Assembly: GCA_028045305.1 (NCBI GenBank)
Contig: JAOFTV010000018.1
Span: 1-41,079 of the forward strand
Origin: Opitutales bacterium
GTDB lineage: Bacteria; Verrucomicrobiota; Verrucomicrobiia; Opitutales; Seribacteraceae
Reading direction: 5' to 3'
Length of the DNA stretch: 41,079 nt
Within the stretch, counting starts at the first letter, position 1; the number at the start of each line of letters is the position of its first letter. Below are positions 1 through 7,440 of this stretch, piece by piece. A program made the translations under genes and the position numbers. The notes beneath the pieces were generated by a model that saw only the letters and a program-made list of their open reading frames with translations, did no database searches and was not told the DNA's origin.

Positions 1-2
1 TG

Positions 3-626
3 GAGACTAAGAAAGTAAGGGACATTCCAACGAAAACTGTAGATTCTTGGGAGGATGATAATTGGAGCCATGTGGCCATGCGGGCTGCCCAGCAGAGTGC
101 GAGCCAAGTTTTAGGGGAAAAATTGGTAAAAAAAATAGACAGAATGAAAGATGAGATAAAAGTTCCATCCTCTCTTTTGCCCCGTGAAAGAACTGAAGCA
201 AAGATGTTGGAATTGCCCAAAGGGGAGGTCCTTATTTCTCCTTCTTCCATGAAAATACAAATTCCCTCAAACGAAAAGTTGATGGAGGCACTGAGCTTGT
301 CCGAGGGGTTCGTCTTTCTGCCCGATGAGGAAGCATTGGGCAGAGTAATTGATCTAAACCGGACGGGTAGTAGTTTTACATTTTGCCGTGCGGATTGGTC
401 AAATCCTGAAAAGAGTTTTGCATTGGCAGTTTCTGATTATGAACTGCGAATGGGGGCACCCCTAAATGGCTTTGTCATCCTCCTTGGCGAGGTCAAGCGG
501 GTACAGGATGGGCGAGGGATAAAGGATGATCGTCCAAGATATCATTTGTCTGCCCGCCAGGCATGGTGGTTGGATGAAAACCAGTCCAGGATAGAGATGG
601 GTATCTCCCGAGTGGAAATGGATTAA
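3..626 (+). CDS. Unknown protein, 5' end outside window
   Basis: The frame is open from the first bases of the window, so the gene begins upstream and only its C-terminal ~207 residues are visible. The earliest ATG in view (position 72, context HVAMRAAQQ) lies inside a continuous reading frame and need not be the start. The visible part is soluble: a charged helical stretch (about residues 25-65 from the window edge), then a mixed alpha/beta region rich in aromatics near the end (RADWSNPEKSF, ARQAWWLDENQ). I see no signal peptide, membrane segment or known catalytic motif, and I do not recognise the family. Its stop lies 30 bp from the convergent end of the riboflavin-kinase-like gene. That it is a real gene is likely from its length and codon use; its function is unknown. 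Confidence 0.65.
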   Translation, partial: ETKKVRDIPTKTVDSWEDDNWSHVAMRAAQQSASQVLGEKLVKKIDRMKDEIKVPSSLLPRERTEAKMLELPKGEVLISPSSMKIQIPSNEKLMEALSLSEGFVFLPDEEALGRVIDLNRTGSSFTFCRADWSNPEKSFALAVSDYELRMGAPLNGFVILLGEVKRVQDGRGIKDDRPRYHLSARQAWWLDENQSRIEMGISRVEMD

Positions 627-656
627 TTTTCGGCTTGGGGCTGACTACACCGTTTT

Positions 657-1115
657 TTACAGGGTAATGAGTCGGAAGCTATTGTGGGTGGGTCTGAGGT
701 AAATAATGTCTCCATGGTTTAATCCATCAATAAAAAGTGCGAGGAATTCGTAGCTTCCTTCCGGTTGATGAAATTCTGGTTTAGTGGATGGGTGAGGCCA
801 ATAAAGAAGAGCAGGAAAACTAGGTTCGCTCATTGGAATTTTTAATTCGCATGGAAAAAAGGAAAAGTTTTCCGCAGGATAATTGGCCGACCATTTTACC
901 TTTGAAAAGGAGTGCTTTGGATTGAGCAGTTTGATGAGTCTTCCAAGAAGTAAGAGATTTAAAGTTCCCGGATAAAAGTCTGAAAGGTTGAGCCCCGCCG
1001 TCTGGAAGAAGGGGGACTGCATGGCAAGGGTTCCTCCGGGAAACCTAGGGTCCTTGGACATCCCAGATGCTACTCCATGGCCCGGTATGTAGCGGCAGGG
1101 TGAATGATCAAGCAT
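657..1115 (-). CDS. Archaeal CTP-dependent riboflavin kinase-like (DUF120-like) protein
   Basis: A predicted protein of 152 residues. By eye it follows the DUF120/RibK pattern: an early GVASG segment (residues 14-18), then a hydrophobic stretch leading to FYPGTLNLLL, whose PGTLN (49-53) matches the hallmark PGTLN of archaeal CTP-dependent riboflavin kinase. Later come a segment giving aliphatic strands (PALLYWP) and a C-terminal strand-turn-strand, GLNHGDIIYL, matching the family's dGD.v.i ending. Known family members phosphorylate riboflavin to FMN using CTP; whether this one does is an inference. The ATG at 1115 was chosen because it lies 16 nt past the stop of the upstream zinc-ribbon gene and has GGGGAG just before it. 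A TTG at 1181 would add 22 residues and overlap that gene by 50 nt. It is last in the mnmA-headed operon. It could instead be a DUF120-like fold with another role. Confidence 0.55.
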   Translation of the reverse strand: MLDHSPCRYIPGHGVASGMSKDPRFPGGTLAMQSPFFQTAGLNLSDFYPGTLNLLLLGRLIKLLNPKHSFSKVKWSANYPAENFSFFPCELKIPMSEPSFPALLYWPHPSTKPEFHQPEGSYEFLALFIDGLNHGDIIYLRPTHNSFRLITL

Positions 1116-1131
1116 AACTCCCCGAACAATT

Positions 1132-1347
1132 TCAGGGACAAAAACATTTAAAGAACCTTGTGCCCGAGCCTTCCGGTCCAATTCTTACACGTAACTGGTG
1201 CATGCATCTTGGACAGTGACCGGTATAAGCGGTGCCTTCTTTGTTCTTATAAATTCTGCCATAAGTACCGCATTTGACGTAGTGAATGCCAAGAAACGGA
1301 CGACCGCCCGGCGAAGTTCCTTTCTGGATAGGCCGATCCCCATTCAT
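1132..1347 (-). CDS. Small conserved zinc-ribbon protein
   Basis: This 71-residue protein has Cys26, a CPRC knuckle (45-48) and a terminal KCFC (68-70), suggesting a zinc ribbon. The core RPFLGIHYVKCGTYGRIY, followed by a GTAY turn and CPRC, resembles a small hypothetical protein I recall as conserved in Planctomycetes and Verrucomicrobia. That memory is the basis for calling it a genuine gene despite its size. Its ATG lies 5 bp beyond the stop of the coiled-coil gene, and its end is 16 nt from the preferred start of the riboflavin-kinase-like gene, so all are probably one transcript. No function is known to me; a nucleic-acid or protein-binding adaptor would be typical of such ribbons. Confidence 0.75.
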   Translation of the reverse strand: MNGDRPIQKGTSPGGRPFLGIHYVKCGTYGRIYKNKEGTAYTGHCPRCMHQLRVRIGPEGSGTRFFKCFCP

Positions 1348-1352
1348 GGCTT

Positions 1353-2054
1353 CTACTCAGTTTGTTCATTCTGCAAATCGTTGACCAAATTGTCTACGCG
1401 CTTTCGCAGAATGTTGGCTTGGACGGTTAGTCCGTCCTGTCCGTCAATTACTTCTGAAACCCAGGATTTTACTCTTTCTTCGAAAAATTTAAATTTGTCG
1501 TGAGCTCCAGGATCGGAGGCAAGTGCTGTAAAACTAGTTTGCAAATCCTGGGCGACTGCATCGTTATGGCCGACCATTTCCTGCATGGCTTGCAGAGATG
1601 CATGCACTGCTTCAACATCCACGGAAGTGGTCGATTTTTGAATGGGTTTTAAATAATGAGGAGCGGAAGGCTGTTTGAGTTTTGGAGCATTCTTACTCGC
1701 TCCCTTGAATAATTCGAAAGAGGTATCGCAATCTCCCTTACTGAATAATGGTCGGTTGTTGAAACATAAATCCACGATGGGTTTTAATCTTTTCCGGAGC
1801 CCCTTTAACTTGGACTTCGACTCAACTTCCTGTTCCTTGGTGACCTTTCTTATAATATCCACCTTCATAGATGGGGCGAGTTTTTCCACTTGTTCCAGAA
1901 TGGATATTATTGAATGTAATGCCTCTTGCTGAGTTTGTAAAAATGAAATAGCAGACTGTAGGTACTCCTCGAGATTCTCCTTTGTTTTCAGGGGAGACTG
2001 GTCCTCCACGATGGGGAGCTTTTTCTTAGTTTTTAAAGGCAGTCGAAGTCGCAT
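1353..2054 (-). CDS. Hypothetical coiled-coil protein downstream of mnmA
   Basis: A 233-residue soluble protein without a signal peptide. The N-terminus is very basic (MRLRLPLKTKKKLP). Residues ~25-85 and ~150-230 are predicted long amphipathic helices with heptad-like spacing, separated by a Pro/Ser/Lys-rich linker (~125-145) with several prolines. I see no catalytic motif and do not recognise a family. It starts 39 bp after mnmA stops and ends 5 bp before the zinc-ribbon gene, so it is the second gene of a likely four-gene minus-strand operon. A structural or scaffold role fits the composition but is only inference. Confidence 0.7.
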   Translation of the reverse strand: MRLRLPLKTKKKLPIVEDQSPLKTKENLEEYLQSAISFLQTQQEALHSIISILEQVEKLAPSMKVDIIRKVTKEQEVESKSKLKGLRKRLKPIVDLCFNNRPLFSKGDCDTSFELFKGASKNAPKLKQPSAPHYLKPIQKSTTSVDVEAVHASLQAMQEMVGHNDAVAQDLQTSFTALASDPGAHDKFKFFEERVKSWVSEVIDGQDGLTVQANILRKRVDNLVNDLQNEQTE

Positions 2055-2093
2055 GTTTATAGAAATTTGTTATGCGGTATGAAAGAGATTGGA

Positions 2094-3224
2094 TCAAGCG
2101 GAAAGGCTGGCCCGTCCAAGGCTGGAATGAGAATAAATTCCGGAACCAACAAGCCTTTCACCCTCATAAATTGCGAGGACCTGTCCGGGAGTCAGGGCAC
2201 GTTGAGGATCGGAGAAGTGAACCACGCAACTTTCTTCCCCTTGATTCCGGAACAACCGAATGGGGGTGGACGGGTCGCGATATCTCGCTTTTCCCAGGAG
2301 TTTTAAATCAGTGAACTCGTTGAAGGACGGATCAAGGAAGGAAAGTTCATCCAGTTTAAAATCTTTTGCCCATAGGGTAGGCTCGGATGGTTGATCAAAG
2401 GCAACGATCAATTGATTGTTTTTTTTGTCTTTTCCCGAGACTACATAATTTTCGTGATCCGTATTTGAGGGTACTCCGATTCCGCGTCTTTGCCCAAGGG
2501 TGTAACGGTGAAGGCCCCGGTGTTTACCAATTACATTCCCATCTGTGGTAATAATGTCTCCGGGGTGATCTTCAATGAAATGGGAGAGGAATTCCGGAAC
2601 TTTTACTTTGCCTAAAAAGCATATGCCCTGGCTGTCCTTCTTTTCGGCTACTGGAAGTTCTAACTCTTTGGCAATCTTCCTGACACTCGGTTTGTCAATC
2701 TCTCCAAGTGGAAAACGGGCAGAGTTAAGTTGTTCAAGGGACAAGCGGGCGAGAAAATAGGATTGATCCTTGTTCTTATCCACACCTTCCCAAAGTTCTG
2801 CCATTCCATGTTTTCCAATTTTTCGCTGGCAATAATGCCCGGTGGCCAAGGCATCGAAACCTTCCTGCCTGGCATATTTCCAAAGTTCACCAAACTTCAT
2901 CTGCCTGTTACAAAGTACATCGGGGTTAGGGGTTAGCCCCTCAGCATAGCCCTCGACCATGGGATTGACGACTTCTCGTTGATAAAATTCCATGAAATTG
3001 ACGACCCTGAAAGGAATGTCTAAGCATTCGCAGATTTTTTCTGCATCGGATAAATCGCGGGCACCTGGACAATCTCCAAGTAGATCTTCCTCATGCTCCC
3101 ATGTGCGCACATAAACTGCCTCTATGGGATGAGAAGCTTGCTTGAGAATAGAAGCTGTAACAGCACTGTCCACTCCTCCTGAAAGAGCGACCAGAATTCT
3201 TTCCTTTTGAGAGGTTGAGTTCAT
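2094..3224 (-). CDS. mnmA: tRNA-specific 2-thiouridylase MnmA
   Basis: MnmA adenylates and thiolates U34 of tRNA Lys, Glu and Gln, taking sulfur from a relay to make s2U34. The 376-residue length is normal. The ATP-pyrophosphatase P-loop SGGVDS is at 15-20, the nucleophile Cys105 lies in NPDVLCNRQMKFG, and the persulfide Cys202 lies in DSQGICFLG. The motif TGHY (128-131) and the C-terminal beta domain (HRYTLGQRRGIGV onward) are also intact, so the enzyme should be functional. It heads a minus-strand operon with three small proteins and has a candidate sigma70-like promoter just upstream. Confidence 0.97.
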   Translation of the reverse strand: MNSTSQKERILVALSGGVDSAVTASILKQASHPIEAVYVRTWEHEEDLLGDCPGARDLSDAEKICECLDIPFRVVNFMEFYQREVVNPMVEGYAEGLTPNPDVLCNRQMKFGELWKYARQEGFDALATGHYCQRKIGKHGMAELWEGVDKNKDQSYFLARLSLEQLNSARFPLGEIDKPSVRKIAKELELPVAEKKDSQGICFLGKVKVPEFLSHFIEDHPGDIITTDGNVIGKHRGLHRYTLGQRRGIGVPSNTDHENYVVSGKDKKNNQLIVAFDQPSEPTLWAKDFKLDELSFLDPSFNEFTDLKLLGKARYRDPSTPIRLFRNQGEESCVVHFSDPQRALTPGQVLAIYEGERLVGSGIYSHSSLGRASLSA

Positions 3225-3236
3225 TAAAAATTGTTA

Positions 3237-3265
3237 ATTTTAAAGATCGTATGTGAAGTGGGCAA
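3237..3265 (-). promoter_or_regulatory. Candidate sigma70-type promoter for mnmA
   Basis: On the minus strand, TTGCCC (3265-3260) and TAAAAT (3242-3237) are separated by exactly 17 bp, matching the -35/-10 consensus at 4/6 and 5/6. The -10 lies 12 bp from the mnmA ATG, so the implied leader is very short. The 86-bp gap also has to hold the promoter of the divergent debranching-enzyme gene, for which I found no convincing pair. Confidence 0.4.
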
Positions 3266-3310
3266 AATTTTTCGGTTGTCCAGTAAGCAAGGAAATGATT
3301 TTGCTCAACG

Positions 3311-5611
3311 ATGGTGTATGAGCGTGGAGGGAAAGTTTGGGTAAATGAAGATGGTTCAGGACGTGTCTTTTTGGAAAAGGATTGGGCCGGTGATCGTATC
3401 CCCCAGGATTTGGTAGAAGAAGCTGGAATGATGGGGGTGGATTTCTGTCTGTCATCTCCTTGGGAAAGGGCAGAACTCGGAGGCTATGCTTTAATTGATG
3501 GGGTTTGGGTATTTTATCTCGCTGATAAAACATTGAAGTTTCACGGTCTTGAAAATAAGCAGGTTTACCTCGTTTGCGAAATGAACGGTTGGAGAATCCA
3601 CCCGGACTGGTTGCTTAAACCTTTAGGAGATGGACTGGGCGTAAAATTCCCGATTTCTTCCCCCCAATTGAAAGGGTGTTTTGAATTTAAATTTATTTCT
3701 GCATGTGGTTCATGGATTGAACCGCATGCAGAGTTTCCTTCCGTGGTGGTAAAGGGCAGCGAGTCCAGGAATTATTTTTTTGATTCAACAATCCGTACCG
3801 GCAGGGATGTGGTGGCCTTTCGCATCGTGCAACCTGGTCGAGCGACTGCTTTACACGAATTGGCAAGTTTTCGACCGCAGGGAGATTTTGGATACTCTGA
3901 GAATGCTGGTGGTTGTTCATTTCGGATTCATGCCCCGCGTGCAATTTCAATGAAACTACTTTTGTATGAAGCTGGCTCCTTATCTGACCCATCGATTTAT
4001 GAGATGCGTCAAGAAATGGATGATTCCTGGATTATTGAATTGGATAAAAAAGCAGAGGGCATTCCATATCGGTTTGCGATTTCCTGTGAAGATGGCGTAG
4101 GCACCCTATATAACATGGAAATCGTGGATCCGTATGCCCGGGCAATGATTTCGAGAACAGGTCCGGGGCTTGCCATCGCAGAGAATAAAAGGGTGCAAAT
4201 ATACAATCCACCACCCTTGGCAGACTGTGTGGTCGTGGAAGTCCATGTGCGTGACCTGCTTGCTAACATCACCGATGTTCTCTCGAGTTCGGAAAGAATG
4301 GGTTTCAAGGGCTTGAGCAAATGGTTACAGTCTGAGGACTGTTATTTGCGCGAACTTGGTGCAAATGTAGTAGAACTTCAGCCGGTTCAGGAATTTGATG
4401 CCCGGGACAAAGAGGAGTACCATTGGGGATACATGCCGGTAAATTTCTTTTCTCCTGCATCGGCTTATTCAAGCGATGCAGAAAATGGATCGGGAATCGA
4501 GGAGTTTTCTGAACTTGTTGATGCGTTTCATGGAGCAGGAATGGCGGTAGTTATTGATGTGGTTTATAACCATATGGGTATTCCTCCCCACCTTATGCAC
4601 CTGGACCGAGAGTTATATTTTATGACAGATGATGATGGCCGCCTAACCAATCATAGCGGGTGCGGTAATGACTTGCGTTGCGATTCCGAACCTGTTCGCA
4701 AACTTGTGCTTGATAGCTTGGTTTACTGGGTGGAGAAATTTGATGTCGATGGATTTCGTTTCGACCTCGGCGAATTGATTGGTGAAGAACTGCTTTCCGA
4801 GATCGAGAGGGAATTAAAAAAGATTAAGCCAGGAATTTTGCTTTTTGCCGAACCCTGGAGTTTTCGAGGCAGGTTGCCCAAGGGAATGAACCGTACATCT
4901 TATGCCTTGTGGAGCGATGCTTGCCGGGAAGGTTTATTGCAATTCGTAAAAGGAGAGCAGGGTTGTTCAGTTGTTGAGGATTTATTCCTTGGCAATCTTG
5001 ATGCCAATAATTTACATCCTTGCCAATCGGTGAACTATTTGGAGTCTCACGACGATTATTCTTTGGTTGATCGCTTTCGCGACCTTTTACATTGGGATGA
5101 TGATCAACCCCTTCCCCAAGAGGTGGCAGGCTTAGCAACCTTGGCAACGGCAATGCTCCTTCTTGCTCCAGGCGTACCTATGCTTAGTGCGGGGCAAGAC
5201 TTTCTGCGGCATAAAAGGGGGGTAAGAAATACATATTTGCGTGGTGATCTAAATGCTCTGGATTATTCGTTGATCGAAAAGCATCGAACCGAGGCCGATT
5301 TTATACAAGCTATGATCCGTTTGCGTCTTTCTGAAAATGGACTGCGAATGAGAACCTCAATGAGTGATGAATGGGAGGTTCGTTTTCTTGCGGATTCGGG
5401 AAATCGGGCATTTGGATTTCGTTGGCACTCAAGTAAGCAAAAGTCAGCCCATCTTGTTTTGGTAAATTCGGGAATGAAAGAGGTTGAGTTTTCTCACCCG
5501 GAAGTAGGTGAGTTTTTAGAAAATGGAAAGTCTCTTGCCTCATATGGGGATGGGGTAAACAAAACAGGAAAACTGTCTCCCCTGAGTTTCAACTGGTTAC
5601 TTATACCTTAA
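3311..5611 (+). CDS. GH13 pullulanase/glycogen-debranching-type enzyme
   Basis: A 766-residue GH13 family enzyme that should hydrolyse alpha-1,6 branches of glycogen or pullulan-like glucans. An N-terminal carbohydrate-binding-like sandwich (~65-160, with VYLVCEMNGW) and a CBM48-like module (~195-285) precede the TIM barrel (~300-690). Conserved GH13 regions are present: I DVVYNH (~416), II DGFRFDL with nucleophile Asp485, III FAEPW with acid/base Glu514, and IV ESHDD with Asp581. There is no signal peptide, so it is probably cytosolic. ATG 3311 is chosen because a stop lies five codons upstream; AAGGAA ~12 nt before it is a distant Shine-Dalgarno candidate. It probably works with the 4-alpha-glucanotransferase encoded at 31096-32655. 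The exact subtype (type I pullulanase versus GlgX-like) is not settled. Confidence 0.88.
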   Translation: MVYERGGKVWVNEDGSGRVFLEKDWAGDRIPQDLVEEAGMMGVDFCLSSPWERAELGGYALIDGVWVFYLADKTLKFHGLENKQVYLVCEMNGWRIHPDWLLKPLGDGLGVKFPISSPQLKGCFEFKFISACGSWIEPHAEFPSVVVKGSESRNYFFDSTIRTGRDVVAFRIVQPGRATALHELASFRPQGDFGYSENAGGCSFRIHAPRAISMKLLLYEAGSLSDPSIYEMRQEMDDSWIIELDKKAEGIPYRFAISCEDGVGTLYNMEIVDPYARAMISRTGPGLAIAENKRVQIYNPPPLADCVVVEVHVRDLLANITDVLSSSERMGFKGLSKWLQSEDCYLRELGANVVELQPVQEFDARDKEEYHWGYMPVNFFSPASAYSSDAENGSGIEEFSELVDAFHGAGMAVVIDVVYNHMGIPPHLMHLDRELYFMTDDDGRLTNHSGCGNDLRCDSEPVRKLVLDSLVYWVEKFDVDGFRFDLGELIGEELLSEIERELKKIKPGILLFAEPWSFRGRLPKGMNRTSYALWSDACREGLLQFVKGEQGCSVVEDLFLGNLDANNLHPCQSVNYLESHDDYSLVDRFRDLLHWDDDQPLPQEVAGLATLATAMLLLAPGVPMLSAGQDFLRHKRGVRNTYLRGDLNALDYSLIEKHRTEADFIQAMIRLRLSENGLRMRTSMSDEWEVRFLADSGNRAFGFRWHSSKQKSAHLVLVNSGMKEVEFSHPEVGEFLENGKSLASYGDGVNKTGKLSPLSFNWLLIP

Positions 5612-5615
5612 AACT

Positions 5616-6542
5616 TTATTTTGGATGATTGAAGATGAGTCCATGTCTTAAGTTGTGAAAAGAGTGGGTGATCTGTGATTGGCCCAGGTATTGCATGGCG
5701 CATGAAATTCCAAGCAATCCGAATGGAAATACATCGGCTCGGTCTGCCGGAAGCTTGGGGAAACGGGCAATTCTTTCCTTTAGGGAGATGGCCGCCGTTT
5801 TCTCAAAGTAGTGATCAATTTCAGTTCGGGATAAAACGGGTAAGCCTTTATTTTGATGGGTCTCTTCAATAATCAGGCGTAGAAATACCAAGGTTCCTCC
5901 GCAACCAGCTAATTTTAGGTCAGAGGAATGAAATTTTGGAGCTTCATGTTTTATGGATTTTGAAATTTCCGATCTAAGTTTTTCCGCATTTTGAATGCCC
6001 AAGGGTTTCTGTAAGTCCACCCCGCTTAATTTGGCGAGGGCAATGGCTCCCAAGGGAAGGCTGGTGGATTGTATGGTCTTTCCTTTTCTACACTCGATCA
6101 TTTCTAAGCTTCCTCCACCAATGTCTAGTGCCATGAATGATTCCCAGTTTTTAAGGATTGGATCTGTGCGTAAACCATCAGCAACTGCTTGGGCTTCCTC
6201 TTCGCCCGATATAATTTCAAGCAGCAATCCTGTGCTCTTCAAAAGTTCTTTAATTACCCAGGATGAATTTTTTGATTTTCTCAAAGCCTCGGTTCCTACC
6301 ATTCTAACCTGTTTAACTTCCCACTTCTTCATTCTCTCCTTCAATTCGTTTACACAAACCACCAGGCGGTTCAGTGCATCCAATGATATCTCAGGCTCAT
6401 CTTGAGTGCCCATACTAAGTAGTCGGCAGGGCAGGCTTTGTTGATCAAGGATTTTCCCGGACAAGGAACCATCCTTTTGACCGATTAATATTTTAATGGT
6501 GTTGGAACCTACATCGATGAGACCGAATCGGTTCATTGCCAT
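5616..6542 (-). CDS. Ppx/GppA family exopolyphosphatase-type phosphatase
   Basis: This 308-residue protein has the ASKHA-fold signatures of Ppx/GppA: IDVGSNTIK (phosphate-binding loop 1, ~9-17), GTEALRKSKN, SGEEEA, and ALDIGGGSLEM (second phosphate loop with metal-binding Asp). Family members remove terminal phosphate from polyphosphate or hydrolyse pppGpp. It is the short form, lacking the C-terminal HD-like domains of E. coli Ppx and GppA, so substrate cannot be assigned. Its ATG shares one base with the rsmI stop (TGATG), implying translational coupling. A second in-frame ATG two codons on is an alternative start. It converges with the debranching-enzyme gene 4 bp away, leaving no room for an intergenic terminator. 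Confidence 0.9.
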   Translation of the reverse strand: MAMNRFGLIDVGSNTIKILIGQKDGSLSGKILDQQSLPCRLLSMGTQDEPEISLDALNRLVVCVNELKERMKKWEVKQVRMVGTEALRKSKNSSWVIKELLKSTGLLLEIISGEEEAQAVADGLRTDPILKNWESFMALDIGGGSLEMIECRKGKTIQSTSLPLGAIALAKLSGVDLQKPLGIQNAEKLRSEISKSIKHEAPKFHSSDLKLAGCGGTLVFLRLIIEETHQNKGLPVLSRTEIDHYFEKTAAISLKERIARFPKLPADRADVFPFGLLGISCAMQYLGQSQITHSFHNLRHGLIFNHPK

Positions 6543-7249
6543 CAGGAGAGGGAATATCCTGAAGGGGCAATCACCAGGGTGAACTCTCCCTTACTGCTAG
6601 ATGTGCGAATGAATGTTATAAGATTTGAGACCTTTGCAGTACGAATTGTTTCATGAATCTTGGTGATTTCACGAGCCATGCATACAAACCGGTCTTCTCC
6701 TAATTCCTCTTCGATGATTCCCAAGGTTTTTTCTATCTTATATTTGGATTCATAAATAATTAAGGAACCTTCAAAATCTTTCCATTTTTCTAAAACCTTT
6801 CGTATTCCAGCTGATTTTTTCGGCAAGAAACCAAGGTATAGAAATTGATGGGTTGGCAATCCGGAAGAAATGAGAGCGGTGAGTGCTGCATTGGGACCAG
6901 GAATTGGAATGACCGTGAGTTCACGCTTGTGACATTCTCGGATCAAGCGGAAGCCGGGGTCGCTTAGGTTTGGACAGCCCGCATCTGATACCAGTGCAAT
7001 TTTTTTGCCTGTTTCAATTTGATTGGCTAAATCTGTGGCAAGAGTTCTTTCGTTTTCCTCCCGGTAGGAAAGGAGTGGGACATTAAGGGACAGTTTATCA
7101 AGAAGACGTCCGGTCACGCGGGTATCCTCACAGGCAATTAGATCTGCTTGTTCGAGGTGGTCTGATGCCCGGGTGGATAAATCACCAAGGTTTCCGATAG
7201 GGGTGGCGATTAAGTACAAGCATCCGGGGCTATTTGCGACCGGAGTCAC
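6542..7249 (-). CDS. rsmI: 16S rRNA 2'-O-ribose methyltransferase RsmI
   Basis: RsmI methylates the ribose 2'-OH of C1402 in 16S rRNA using S-adenosylmethionine. The 235-residue product has the full family signature: LYLIATPIGNLGDLS at the N-terminus, CEDTRVT, the SDAGCPNLSDPG loop, IPGPNAAL and GFLPKK. It starts with GTG at 7249, because a stop lies four codons upstream and no ATG is available before the conserved region. No clear Shine-Dalgarno is visible. The gene lies 9 bp after a small lipoprotein gene and overlaps the Ppx gene by one base, so the three are probably co-transcribed. Confidence 0.95.
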   Translation of the reverse strand: MTPVANSPGCLYLIATPIGNLGDLSTRASDHLEQADLIACEDTRVTGRLLDKLSLNVPLLSYREENERTLATDLANQIETGKKIALVSDAGCPNLSDPGFRLIRECHKRELTVIPIPGPNAALTALISSGLPTHQFLYLGFLPKKSAGIRKVLEKWKDFEGSLIIYESKYKIEKTLGIIEEELGEDRFVCMAREITKIHETIRTAKVSNLITFIRTSSSKGEFTLVIAPSGYSLS

Positions 7250-7258
7250 GCGATTATA

Positions 7259-7414
7259 TCAGCGATTTGGACCGCGGTCAAAGCCGCCCGGTAAACTGTA
7301 TTCCCAATTAGCAGGTCGTGCATGAGGCATACGGGAGTCATCTGGGGATGCAGTAAAGCATCCACTAAACGAAGAAAGAAATAGGCAAAATACGAAGATT
7401 TTAACTTTTTGCAT
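7259..7414 (-). CDS. Small lipoprotein (51 residues)
   Basis: A short minus-strand frame encodes 51 residues beginning MQKVKIFVF and reaching LSSFSGC: a Lys-containing n-region, a hydrophobic core of about ten residues, and a lipobox-like FSGC with Cys19. Phe at -3 is unusual, but Ser-Gly-Cys fits signal peptidase II. The mature part is short and Pro/Gly-rich (HARPANWEYSLPGGF). The length, clean signal peptide and tight position (26 bp after the coiled-coil gene, 9 bp before rsmI) argue for a real gene. I cannot name a function. No Shine-Dalgarno is evident before the ATG. Confidence 0.6.
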   Translation of the reverse strand: MQKVKIFVFCLFLSSFSGCFTASPDDSRMPHARPANWEYSLPGGFDRGPNR

Positions 7415-7431
7415 AGTGAAGGAAATAGGGT

Positions 7432-7440
7432 GGGGGGGGG
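7432..7440. repeat. Homopolymer tract of nine G
   Basis: Nine consecutive G (C on the coding strand) sit directly after the stop codon of the coiled-coil gene and 17 bp before the lipoprotein ATG. It is the longest G tract I noticed in the window. Such tracts can vary in length by slippage, but here no reading frame would change. Confidence 0.85.

Noticed and set aside
5995-6405. 136-residue plus-strand frame inside the Ppx gene
   Set aside because: Antisense shadow of a well-supported gene, with no recognisable features.
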